Source of the DNA: Symbiodinium natans
Lineage: Eukaryota; Sar; Dinophyceae; Suessiales; Symbiodiniaceae
Assembly: GCA_905221605.1 (NCBI GenBank)
Contig: CAJNDS010002108.1
Coordinates: 118,501 to 182,500, forward strand
Reading direction: 5' to 3'
DNA length: 64,000 bases
A program made the translations under genes and the position numbers. Below the pieces are notes generated by a model. The model did not search any database, had not been told where the DNA came from, and saw nothing but the letters and a program-made list of their open reading frames with translations. Positions 40,845-49,705 of this stretch are shown here, one piece after another. Positions within the stretch are counted from its first letter, which is position 1. Each line of letters starts with the position of its first letter.

Positions 40845-41974
40845 CAGCATATGAATCCTGTCCAAACCTATCATGCGAGCATTGGATTTCTCAGGATCTG
40901 CAGGCGAGGTTGAAAGGACAACCCAAGGCGGCCAGTCGAAGTATCGTCACAGACGCTGGCAATCGCTTCTTGCAGGAGGCTTGCTTGTTGCTACAGAGCA
41001 ATCTTGACAAGTTTAACTTGACTGCAGAATGCTCCGAGTGCGGTGCTCAGTGCGCGTGGGCACCGCCGCAAAAGGCTGGAAGCCTGTGGGTGGAGGCAGG
41101 CGGAAACACCTGTACTCCCTAGAGTTGCAGGGGCAAGCTCGCTGGCTGGCTAGATCCTCAGTCGCTTCCAGCTTTGGTATGGGTGTTCTCTCTGAAGGCC
41201 GCTTCTGAGACTGGAAAGGGTCCGGATGTGGTGCTGAACGAGTGCGTGCCTCTTTTTCCAGCTGAGGAGTTCTTTCGAGCTGTTTGGCCTCAGGCGCAGA
41301 TCTTGAGCATGGTGTTCAGCCCAATTGACCTGGGGTTGCCAGTGAACCGGTCAAGACGTTACACTCTGGTTTTCCCAAGTCCTGCCTCCCCACTTTACGG
41401 CAAGGTTCTGTTCAACAAAGACTTCTTCCAGCCCTTAGTGTTCCGGCGCTTATTGCTAAAAGGATCCGTGTACCTGCAAGCCCCGCAGAACTTGGTGGAT
41501 GGCGTGGTGGACCAGATGGCGGAGGCTAAAGGCCTCCCGCCGAGACCGCCTGGGCACCACTACGGCTTCCAAGCGGCCATGCCCACCGGGGAGAGAATGC
41601 GTATGCTGACGCATTTGGAAAAGGTGCAGGAGACAATGCTGTGTGACTTGGATGTGAACGCTGACATTGCCCAGAATCCCGGATACTCCAAGCCTATGAG
41701 CATCGTGCCCACGCTGGTGCGTAACTCCGTGATCTACAATTTTCAGGCCGATCGCGAGTTCTTGGTTTTGGAGCTGCTCGCTTCTCAGGGCCTGCCGTAC
41801 TTCTTGCCAGATGAGCACCCGTTCACACGAGAGATGCCCGAAGAGTTCTTGAATGAGCTCGCGAAGATCCCCGATAGAAAGCTCAAGTGCATTTGTGGCA
41901 ACGCCATGAACATGGCTCAGGTAGGATCCGTGATTGCAATGATATTTATGTTTGCCACTCGGCAAGAGCTCTAA
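40845..41974 (+). pseudogene. DNA (cytosine-5) methyltransferase, C-terminal part, with in-frame stop
   Basis: One frame runs from about 40845 to the TAA at 41972-41974 and is broken only by a TAG at 41120-41122. Before the stop it reads AGSLWVEAGGNTCTP; after it SCRGKLAGWLDPQSL. TC..(W)S fits motif IV, which carries the catalytic cysteine, so the TAG replaces the usual tryptophan (TGG). Further on VVLNECVPLFP fits motif VI, LGLPVNRSRRYTLVF motif VIII and CGNAMNMAQVGSV motif X, in the right order. The spacing between VIII and X is long, as I recall for dinoflagellate-type enzymes. Motif I is absent from the window. It may be a pseudogene, a retrotransposon-carried copy (such enzymes are known in Symbiodinium retrotransposons), or be read through. 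Family confidence is good; functionality is doubtful. Confidence 0.8.
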
Positions 41975-42297
41975 GCTCTTGGTGGAACGCGCTGAGCTGA
42001 GCCCAGTCCCTGCGTGCAAAATAATGCGTTTCATAGCCGATGCCATCCCAAACGCCCTGCAACCAAACTAACTTGGCATCCCCACGTGTGTTGGGGGGAA
42101 CATTCCAAACCCGCGGAGCTGCGCCTCTCCAGCATCCACACGCACTGTCACACAGACAAACGAGCCAGCGCGTGTGCGTACAAACACGCAACACACATGT
42201 GTCGTGCACGTGCACACACACGAACAAAAAACACACGGACACAGACAAAGACGCGTGCGCGCCCCCACACACACATGGGGACACACAAACGCACGCA

Positions 42298-42326
<29 letters not shown>
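41975..42326. other. spacer with CA-rich simple repeats
   Basis: From 42130 on it is increasingly ACAC-rich and ends in (CA)n at 42299-42332. Cysteine/valine- or histidine/threonine-rich frames across it are artefacts. Confidence 0.8.
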
Positions 42327-42334
<8 letters not shown>

Positions 42335-42365
42335 TTTGTTTTAGTGCTTCCACATAAACTGGTAG
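42327..42365. repeat. direct repeat, left copy (at least 39 bp)
   Basis: ACACACTTTTTGTTTTAG plus TGCTTCCACATAAACTGGTAG; an identical copy ends the window at 63962-64000. It looks like an intron end (TTTTGTTTTAG) plus the start of an exon. Confidence 0.95.
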
Positions 42366-42485
42366 ATGGAGATGCTCCGAAGGTAGAGATGCTCAAGCAA
42401 GAGGTAGTAGAGGAGCCCGAAAGTGATGAGGTAGAAGGGTCGCGAATGAAGGTTTATATGAAATATACTATGAGGTACTTGAAAT
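42345..42485 (+). CDS. possible downstream exon of the methyltransferase or another host gene
   Basis: After a TTTTGTTTTAG acceptor the frame reads LPHKLVDGDAPKVEMLKQE then VVEEPESDEVEG, acidic and exon-like. It begins inside the direct repeat. No known domain. Confidence 0.3.
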
Positions 42486-42489
42486 GTTC

Positions 42490-42760
42490 CTTCAACTGTG
42501 CTCGTCACGCTCAGATGCTCTGCAAGTCATGCTCTGATGCTCCACCACTCATGCTCAACCAAGCTTGCTCACCACGCTCAGAAGCTTGCTCACCACGCTC
42601 AGAAGCTCTACAATTCATGCTCTGATGCCCCACAATTGATGCTGGCACAATTCTGCTCATCACGCTCAGATGCTCTGCAAGTCATGCTCTGATGCTACAC
42701 ACTTCATGCTCCCGCAACTCTGCTCATCGCGCTCCAGTGCATGCTCAAATGCTCTAACAC
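42490..42760. repeat. degenerate CTCATGCTCTGATGC repeat tract
   Basis: CACGCTCAGATGCTCTGCAA and the bases up to TCTGATGCT occur at about 42505 and 42659; a 21-bp unit (GCTTGCTCACCACGCTCAGAA) is tandem at about 42563-42604. Lies at the downstream end of the putative element. Confidence 0.75.
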
Positions 42761-43318
42761 TCATGTTCCGAACCTTCTCCATGCTTTCGTCCATCATCAT
42801 GCTCGACATGTTCCATCACCATGCTAAAGTGACATACTCACGCAATTCTGCTCAGCTGCTATTCACAACACACAAGCTGAAAGCATCACGATCCACTCAA
42901 GCTTGATAGGCTCGAGGTCTTCTGGGGTTTGGGGTGTGTCATGCTCACGGCATCAAGAATTCACCCATGCTCAAATACCAAATGCCCAAAATGAAAATCT
43001 CGTTCTTGAAGGACTGGTTGAAGCAACAGCGATGATGCACCATACACAGCTTGCGTTACAGGGTGTCTAAGACAATCACGCAGGTACACGTTCTGGCGTC
43101 CCAGAACGCTTCACCACCAATTGCAAGTGTCTTCGTTGGCAGGAGACTTGCAATGGTGCTCCTGCCCCCTGCTGAACATCATGTGCAGAAAACTTGTTAG
43201 ATCGCAAATTCATGCTTCTTTTCGCTCTCGTATGCAGTGCTTGTTGACGTTCCCGCATGTACAGCGGTGTGCCACACACACCCCTTTCGGGGCGACAAAT
43301 GGATTGAGAGCATGGAAT
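42761..43318. other. downstream end of the element, no gene seen
   Basis: Non-repetitive after 42770; contains an inverted pair TTGCAAGTGTC/GACTTGCAA-like near 43120-43155 but no long frame on the minus strand that I would call. Confidence 0.5.
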
Positions 43319-43690
43319 TCACACGTAGAGGTAGTCCAAGTCCACGAACTTTTCAGCTCTTTGTTTGGCTTGTTTGTGCGGTGCCGTTAGCAGGTGGATT
43401 TCCCATTGTCGCACTGTTCTGGAAGCAATCCTGCAAATTGGACAGGCGAGATATCTGTCCTCCGTTGGGTGGCATTTCATCTTCTTGACCTTCCCGTACT
43501 TGTGATGCTTCCGATGTCGATTGGGATTTGGACACGATCTGCTTCTGGGTGTATGGTAATCATCCCGTTTTTGGTACTTCAGGAGCATGTCCTGCACCCG
43601 CTTGGTGCTCTCCTCGTGACTCATCACATACTCGAAGTCCGCCCTGGTCTGGATGTAGCGGGAGTGGTACATGATCTCGTGGCTGGTCAT
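43319..43690 (-). CDS. U1-type C2H2 zinc finger protein, 123 aa
   Basis: Last gene of the cluster. Residues 81-108 carry a single U1-like finger: C83 and C86 (CPIC), then H99 and H105 (EIHLLTAPH), spacing C-x2-C-x12-H-x5-H, the type found in RNA- and snRNP-binding proteins. Residues 41-75 are basic (RHRKHHKYGKVKK). It probably binds RNA or DNA of the element; that is inference. Start ATG is the first in frame; the 430-bp gap to the next gene is the largest but one in the cluster. Confidence 0.75.
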   Translation of the reverse strand: MTSHEIMYHSRYIQTRADFEYVMSHEESTKRVQDMLLKYQKRDDYHTPRSRSCPNPNRHRKHHKYGKVKKMKCHPTEDRYLACPICRIASRTVRQWEIHLLTAPHKQAKQRAEKFVDLDYLYV

Positions 43691-43808
43691 GGGATCGTGT
43701 TGCCGATGTTAAGGAGGCGCGTGTAGCAAGGTGATGGGAACAGCTACTCTTTATGCAAAGCAGCTGCACATGACGATCACAAGGCAGCAAATCAAAGAAA
43801 ATGTTACA

Positions 43809-44162
43809 TCACTTACGGCTCCAGTCTCTTTCGTTCGACAAATGATTCGCACACACTAGGATGACATTGCACAGACACTTGACGCTCAGCATCGAGGGCA
43901 GCTGTTTGACGCTTGTTCTGTGGTTCATCTGGTCGTGGAATAACCCTGTGTGAAACTGCGTCGAACACTGATTGTCAGACGTTTTGGCGCAATTGCACAC
44001 TCTCTCAAAACTGAAAGATGCTCTGCATGCGTTAAAGTCCGCGTCGGTGGTGCATCTAAGCCGCATGTTCCTACTCAGCGCCCATAAGGTCTGATGCCAA
44101 TGGGGGATGGGGTTGAGGATATTACGGTCTGCACGTCGAGCATGGTTTGAACAACATCTCAA
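43809..44162 (-). CDS. doubtful cysteine-rich ORF, 117 aa
   Basis: Overlaps the 3' end of the 184-aa gene by about 40 nt in another frame and fills most of the gap to the zinc finger gene. Cysteine pairs (CNC, CLC) are present but match no family. It may be a real overlapping gene or chance. Confidence 0.25.
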   Translation of the reverse strand: MRCCSNHARRADRNILNPIPHWHQTLWALSRNMRLRCTTDADFNACRASFSFERVCNCAKTSDNQCSTQFHTGLFHDQMNHRTSVKQLPSMLSVKCLCNVILVCANHLSNERDWSRK

Positions 44163-44676
44163 CCTCTGCCTTCTGGTAGGACTTGACGTCTTGCTCGGCT
44201 GAATTAATTATCTTACCGCATCCTTTGCGGTGATAGATGGTGCTCTTCTTGGTGACGAACACTACGTTGGGGTCCACTTCGTTGTTGAGGTTTGGGTGAG
44301 TGCGAGTGGACATCCCGGGTTTCGGGTCGAGGTCGATGGGTTTGTCACCATGGCAAAGAGGAGCGAAACCCTTGTAGTTGAGGAAGCGGGTGTTAGATGC
44401 CGATGCCGAGCTTGGGGTAGTGGCGCGTGTGGAGTCTGGATTGCCTTCTGTTTTGACCTTCTTGGACGCAGGGGAATCACGTTGCTCTTCAGGTTCTCCG
44501 AGGGGTCTGTGGCCGTGTTGGAGCCTTTGAACGTCGTTGCACATGATGGCGTTGGTGATGTGCTGTGCGGCTAGAGCTTTGTCATGGTCCGGTAGCCGGA
44601 GGTAGCATGTGGTGATGTCGTTGGGGTCCGATGCGGCCATGATGAGCCATGCCGCCATCACTTCATTGGACGCCAT
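44122..44676 (-). CDS. protein with C-terminal Ada-like metal-binding motif, 184 aa
   Basis: The last 48 residues read VFVTKKSTIYHRKGCGKI followed by KPCSTCRP. This YH..GC.....KPC..C pattern is the small zinc-binding unit seen alone or fused to nucleases and in the Ada N-terminal domain (the Ada-type metal-binding fold). Residues 1-130 are not recognised; 70-110 are polar and low complexity. ATG context GCAATGG. It ends 431 bp before the zinc finger gene. Confidence 0.7.
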   Translation of the reverse strand: MASNEVMAAWLIMAASDPNDITTCYLRLPDHDKALAAQHITNAIMCNDVQRLQHGHRPLGEPEEQRDSPASKKVKTEGNPDSTRATTPSSASASNTRFLNYKGFAPLCHGDKPIDLDPKPGMSTRTHPNLNNEVDPNVVFVTKKSTIYHRKGCGKIINSAEQDVKSYQKAEVEMLFKPCSTCRP

Positions 44677-44863
44677 TGCGCTGTGATGAGGTCTGCGTGG
44701 TCACTGAGCTGTCTACTTCAGATGGGAAAGCAGTGGTGGGGGCAAGGGAAGGGGAACATATCAAGCACACTGTACAACACAAGAGGCAGCATGAGCTTCT
44801 CCGACGCTTCTTTTAGCTGTGTGGTCAGCAGTGGGTCTCAGGTCGGAGGACGTGGTCATTGTC

Positions 44864-46183
44864 TTAATGATCGGGATGGGTCGTGACTGGTGCTCCACTG
44901 TGTCCGAAGTCCGTTAGCCGCATGTGGTGGTAGTTGAGCAGGTATTCTCTGTTGTCGTTGAGCGCGTGGTGCATGATGTTCTGGATAGTTTGGTTGTGCT
45001 GCCGCATCCAATGTATCGTAGCTGTAGCAATGGGCTTGGGTCGCATCAGGATGGCCACCGCATCCTTGTAGTAGTTGATCATCAAGGTCGTGGCGAAGGT
45101 GCGATCACATTGGGCTTGTTGTTCCACTATGTCCCTGTGTTCATCTGAGTTGGTGAAGTTGTAGCTCTGTTGGCAGTACGACGCAATGTTCTTGAGGAGG
45201 GTGTACACTTCGCTGGGTGACATTCTGATGTTGAAATCGACTTCTTGGTGTACTTGCCACGTCCAAATCTGGTTGGTGATGGTGGTGTACTTGATGAAGT
45301 GCTGGAGATGTCGATGATGTAGAAATCGATGAGCGGCGCTGATGATCTTCCACGGTTGTAGAGGGAGGGTCGTAAGGAGCACGCCGTATATCTCGGATAT
45401 GTCTGTGCCATCCGTCCATTGCGGATATGTGTCGGGAAACTCGACATGAGATTCGTGGTACATCGGAGGTTCGATGTCGCCGGGGTCCGTGTACGTGTGA
45501 AGCATCGCACGTTCCTGTTGTCGATCAATCGCTAAATGGAATGCGAACAGGTAGAAGTAGTTGAGTTGAGTCTGAATGATGTCGTCCAAAACTTGCGGGT
45601 CCACGTGGAACAGATGTTCGGCTGATTCGCCTATGTGAGGATATGGTTGGTCCGGTTGACGGAAGCGGAGCATGCATCGAGCAAGGTGTGCCATGTCCAG
45701 CTGGATTCTGTGCTCGTCCTCGTGGATTGTCCATTGTGGTTCTGGGGTGCACCGTAGACAATGGTGCATGTATCGAAGGTCGGGTCCTGCATTGTATAGT
45801 TTGTGGCACTGACCTTCGAATGCTTTGCACGTCCATCTCAACGCGTTGATTTCATGGAGCGGGAGGACCAGTCCTGTGATTTGAATGTGGTCTTCGCTGT
45901 TGATCTGCACGAAGGGTCCGTATGGTCCAGCTGGCGGTACATGTTGAGGAAGCCAGGCCACTGTGGTAGAAGCCGGAACTGTCAGTGCTCTAGCTGGACT
46001 CCACCGTAGAAGTTGTATAGGTTGTGGATGTTGGTGCCGAAGCCTGGCAAGTTGCTCTCTCATGCGAGTTAGCTGGGCGTCACTGAAGTGGGACTCAAAC
46101 TCGTGTCTTTTCAAGCCGATGTTGATTTCGTAGTGCCAGTACATGTACTCCAGGATCGTTGTGATGGACGTGTCCGGGATCAT
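44864..46183 (-). CDS. cluster-family protein, 439 aa, unknown function
   Basis: No known domain. It shares a weak pattern with the 452- and 462-residue proteins next to it: a tryptophan-rich helix (NQIWTWQVHQE) followed about ten residues later by MSPSEVYTLLKNI, equal in position and type to MTYDEVSTILKRL in the 452-aa protein. Rich in H, Q and W. Lies between the 452-aa and 184-aa genes, all in the same direction. The upstream gap (46184-46376) has a pyrimidine stretch on the coding strand. Confidence 0.8.
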   Translation of the reverse strand: MIPDTSITTILEYMYWHYEINIGLKRHEFESHFSDAQLTRMREQLARLRHQHPQPIQLLRWSPARALTVPASTTVAWLPQHVPPAGPYGPFVQINSEDHIQITGLVLPLHEINALRWTCKAFEGQCHKLYNAGPDLRYMHHCLRCTPEPQWTIHEDEHRIQLDMAHLARCMLRFRQPDQPYPHIGESAEHLFHVDPQVLDDIIQTQLNYFYLFAFHLAIDRQQERAMLHTYTDPGDIEPPMYHESHVEFPDTYPQWTDGTDISEIYGVLLTTLPLQPWKIISAAHRFLHHRHLQHFIKYTTITNQIWTWQVHQEVDFNIRMSPSEVYTLLKNIASYCQQSYNFTNSDEHRDIVEQQAQCDRTFATTLMINYYKDAVAILMRPKPIATATIHWMRQHNQTIQNIMHHALNDNREYLLNYHHMRLTDFGHSGAPVTTHPDH

Positions 46184-46376
46184 ATTGCTCTGGGCTAGAT
46201 AAATGAGTGGTGGTACCGAGCTCTGAGCACCGGGGACGGGTGAGGTGGCTTGGGCTTACTCATGCACTGCGGATTGATCTCGCACAACTAGCAAGCATCT
46301 TTTTCATCGGACGAAACTGGTGCATTGGTTTAAATAATTGGGTGGGAGTAAATGGGAAAGGTCTGTCCATTGGTAT

Positions 46377-47735
46377 TCATGCGCATCGGGGTGGTCCTGT
46401 AGTACGCGTTGGGCGGAAACTGGTAGTGCCAGAACTTGACGATGAAGTGGCAGTGCGTGTCATCCAGAGTTCACTGAATGGTGGGCCTCCCTCTGTGTCC
46501 GCGAACTCCTCCTGCATGTCTTGTGCGAGTTGTTGCAAGTCGAAATCAACGCGGGATCCATTGTCGGTCATCTCTCTGGTTCTATGAGGGCATATGCCGT
46601 GTTGTTCCAGACGTTTGAGAATGGTGGATACCTCGTCGTAGGTCATGAACTGTGTGTCCCCTTGGATGAACAAGTAGTACCAGGTGCGTATGGTGTTGTG
46701 GATGTTGAACATACGGATAATACGAAAATGTCTGGTGGGATCATTTTCACATAGTTGGGCGGCGAGGTACTCGATGGAGGATAACTCTGGCCAGGCTTGT
46801 TCATGCGATATGGCCTGGATGTAGTTGAGCATCATCAGGCATTGTATGTGACCAGTCTGGTACTCCTCTGTGACTTGGGGCGTGTGTTGGACATATAATC
46901 CCAGCATGCCGCGATGTGCGAAGTAGCACTCCTCGATAAAGAGGTCGCTGCGGTCCACGTGTCTATATGGGATTTGACTGACGGGTTGCGGCTCAAAGAC
47001 GAGTTCCGTGCCACCCTTTGTCATCCGTTTGTTGCGCCACTGAAATGCCAACACGGCTGGCCACGTACATCTGTGGTCGTGCATGGGATAGATATGTTTT
47101 TGTGTTTCCGGTAGTATGCGCATATCCACCAGATGGCGGTAGAAGTCCCTGGGGAGCTCTTCATTGCGTACGAGGAACTTGAACGTAACGAAGTCAGGTT
47201 CTCCTTGTTTGATGGTTTGGATCGCATTGTTGACTTGTTTGCTAACGCATTTCAGGATTTGGCTTTGGTACATCTCCATGTAGAAGCCGTGAATGATCGT
47301 GGTGTTCAGGTTCGCGTACTGTACGACTGGTCGGGATCTTGCATGGTCCGCAAACTGAAATGGAAGAGGCAGACCGTATCGATGGCGTAGTTGGGCTCGC
47401 AAAATCTGATGGGCGAAAACGGCTCCTTTGTGTAGTCGCTGTTGGCCTGCGGCCAGGGAGTCAGCTTCCGCGGGTAGATCCTGCGTGACGCATCGATGTA
47501 TCAAAGACTCTGGGTCGTCTTGTTGCGCGAGGGAATGCTGTAGATGAGGATGGGGGGAAAGGGTAGGGTCCAAGCGCAACATCGTGTTGTTCCTTTTTGC
47601 TCGTAGTGCTTGAAGGTGAAACTTCACTTCCTCGTCTGTCATGTGCCTGAGGTCCCTGGAGATGCCCTGGTCCATGAAGATGACTCTGTATTTCTTGCCG
47701 AGCTCCGGGAGTATCAGAGGGATGATTTGATCCAT
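46377..47735 (-). CDS. cluster-family protein, 452 aa, unknown function
   Basis: Probable paralogue of the 462-aa protein. Shared collinear marks: VIFMD at residues 18-22, TFKFLVRN about 184-191, AFQW 230-233, LVFEPQP 245-251, DLFIEE 264-269, W352 and MTYDEV 364-369. The C-terminus (425-452) is a Ser/Thr/Arg-rich tail. No catalytic motif recognised; predicted mostly helical from composition. Start ATG follows GAGCAAG with no better upstream choice. Confidence 0.82.
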   Translation of the reverse strand: MDQIIPLILPELGKKYRVIFMDQGISRDLRHMTDEEVKFHLQALRAKRNNTMLRLDPTLSPHPHLQHSLAQQDDPESLIHRCVTQDLPAEADSLAAGQQRLHKGAVFAHQILRAQLRHRYGLPLPFQFADHARSRPVVQYANLNTTIIHGFYMEMYQSQILKCVSKQVNNAIQTIKQGEPDFVTFKFLVRNEELPRDFYRHLVDMRILPETQKHIYPMHDHRCTWPAVLAFQWRNKRMTKGGTELVFEPQPVSQIPYRHVDRSDLFIEECYFAHRGMLGLYVQHTPQVTEEYQTGHIQCLMMLNYIQAISHEQAWPELSSIEYLAAQLCENDPTRHFRIIRMFNIHNTIRTWYYLFIQGDTQFMTYDEVSTILKRLEQHGICPHRTREMTDNGSRVDFDLQQLAQDMQEEFADTEGGPPFSELWMTRTATSSSSSGTTSFRPTRTTGPPRCA

Positions 47736-48066
47736 CTTGCTCTGCTATGTACAGTAACTGCTTTGAAGGTCTCTCACCGCATGTCACATGCTATTTGCAG
47801 CTCAACATGGGAATGCGCTTTTCAACTACTCAACGGCATGCTGTTATAGCAGTACTTCTGCCCTTGTACCGGTATGCTGGTCGTGGAAAGGATGCATCAC
47901 AGGCAAATCATGTCTCTGCTCAGTGGAATGCATGCTCCGAAAGGCTGAACTGCGAACTTCTAAGTTTTCAGACTTCACAACGCACTGCAAACGGATCTTG
48001 TCCGCATTGGTCTACGGGTCTTCCATCCAGGGGTGGGTGGAATTGGGTCTTGTGTCTTCGAAGAGA

Positions 48067-49455
48067 TCAGTCCACGGACAGGTCCGGCTCGGTGTAGCTG
48101 TTGTAGGTGGTCGTCGGGAACCGTTGAACCGGATTCCATTCTTGGCGTCTTTGCCAGAGCTCTTCTTCGTCTGAAATGGTGCCTACGTCTTCGAAGAGCG
48201 TGTGGCTGGAGAGCGGATGGTTGGGCTGCCGGTGGTCGTGCTCTGCGTGCAGTAGAGATGAGACTAGTCGTTTGTGTTGACGTAGCCACTCTGTCAGATT
48301 GTCACGTAGAGGTTGCATGGGGATAGCGCAGGTGGAGCCGTTGAAGTCTAGGATGGTGTAGTCCGGGCCGAAGATTTCTCTTGTGAAGCGCCATTCTGCG
48401 TGTCTGGGGCTGAAAAACTTGAGGACGTGTATCATCATGTGGATGTCGGCGCGTGAGAAGATATTGTTCTGCAAACAGGACTCGTTGTTCCTGGTTTGCC
48501 ATTCCTGTAATTTGGTGTCGACGTAGAGGATGAGCTTGTGCACCCCGAGGATTTCAGGAGGGAGGTACTGCTGGAACTCCTCGACCGTGTGCTGTCGGGT
48601 GATCGCCAAGATCGCATTCCACTCCATGTCATCTTGAAGTTGGCGTTCTAGGTGCGAGGGGCGTGGGTTGGCTTTCTGGATGAAGATGACGCGTCCATCA
48701 TGTAGCGATCTCGTGGTGGGATCTGGCAGGTCTTCTAGGAACAACTTGTCACCAATCTGGAAACCTCTTCTGGCCATTGTGGCTATGCGGACCGTGGTCT
48801 CGTACCACTGCGAGGCAATCAGAGCTGTGTTAGCCGATTCATACTTGGAGAAGACGATCTGGGCGATGTGGGGTAGGCACAGTGCCGCACCGGGATGTGG
48901 GTGGTCATCTCGAAGAGGTTTTTCAACGTAGTGACCTTTGATGTGAGTGGGGATGCGGCGGATGATTCGCTGAATGTTGAGCTCATGCTTGGTTTTGTCA
49001 CGTACCTCTTGGCCGAGAAATTTTGAAACCGGGGTGAGCATCTGATTTTGAGTTGGTAGTAGACACACAAATGTGGCCGTCGTAGATGTGCTGGAGGAGA
49101 TGTAGAGGTCCTGAAAGCCATGGAATGTCATCATCATGTTCTTGAGCGCTTGGTAGGTGATGGCATTCCTGATATTGATGTGCCAGCCTTCGTATGCTTT
49201 GAAGTACGACGGGTCGATGACTTTGTGTAGGGGTGCCTTCTCCGTGTAGTACGCTGGGGCCGTGTGGTACGTGTCGTCGAGGTAGTTGTACCGTTGGTAG
49301 AAGGGTTCCATGCTGTAGTGTGGATCTCTGCGCAGATGCTCCATTTCGAGTTCGTGCTCGTCCATGAAGATCACGTGGAGGGGACCGGTCAGGAAGTCCA
49401 GTATGTGGCTCCACATGTTGGGCTGGGGAAAGGGACGGGGTCGGGTTCGTGCCAA
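48067..49455 (-). CDS. cluster-family protein, 462 aa, unknown function
   Basis: Paralogue candidate of the 452-aa protein: VIFMD at residues 28-32, TFVCLLPTQ about 128-136, ASQW 214-217, LFLEDLP 238-244, RVIFIQ 255-260, W319, FSRADI 333-338. The true start is probably Met14 (49416, MWSHILDFL), because the DNA just before it reads as a perfect pyrimidine tract plus AG (CCCCGTCCCTTTCCCCAG) and the first 13 residues are R/P-rich, as expected for a translated leader. The acidic C-terminus (EDVGTISDEEE) is exposed-looking. Function unknown. Confidence 0.82.
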   Translation of the reverse strand: MARTRPRPFPQPNMWSHILDFLTGPLHVIFMDEHELEMEHLRRDPHYSMEPFYQRYNYLDDTYHTAPAYYTEKAPLHKVIDPSYFKAYEGWHINIRNAITYQALKNMMMTFHGFQDLYISSSTSTTATFVCLLPTQNQMLTPVSKFLGQEVRDKTKHELNIQRIIRRIPTHIKGHYVEKPLRDDHPHPGAALCLPHIAQIVFSKYESANTALIASQWYETTVRIATMARRGFQIGDKLFLEDLPDPTTRSLHDGRVIFIQKANPRPSHLERQLQDDMEWNAILAITRQHTVEEFQQYLPPEILGVHKLILYVDTKLQEWQTRNNESCLQNNIFSRADIHMMIHVLKFFSPRHAEWRFTREIFGPDYTILDFNGSTCAIPMQPLRDNLTEWLRQHKRLVSSLLHAEHDHRQPNHPLSSHTLFEDVGTISDEEELWQRRQEWNPVQRFPTTTYNSYTEPDLSVD

Positions 49456-49705
49456 AAAACTGTGGTAATGTTCTCATGCGTGATAGTGAAGAGATGAGGT
49501 CTGCCATGGGCAGGGGGAAGGGGAGAAAGGGGACGGGGGAGGTGCTTAGGTCGGCATGGCTTCAACTCGCATCTTGTCAGTTAATGGCCTCTTTTGGATT
49601 CGCAAGAGGGCTTGTATGGCGCAGGTGTGTGATGCTGTATGCAGTGGCGATCAGGAAGATCACAATGTTCTCGGCAATCATATCGTCGATTTCCACGGCA
49701 TGTTT

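Noticed and set aside
42014-42357. Threonine/histidine-rich and cysteine/valine-rich ORFs
   Set aside because: Caused by CA-rich simple repeats on both strands.
42490-42760. CRISPR-like array
   Set aside because: The units are degenerate and not separated by unique spacers of constant size; the host is eukaryotic.
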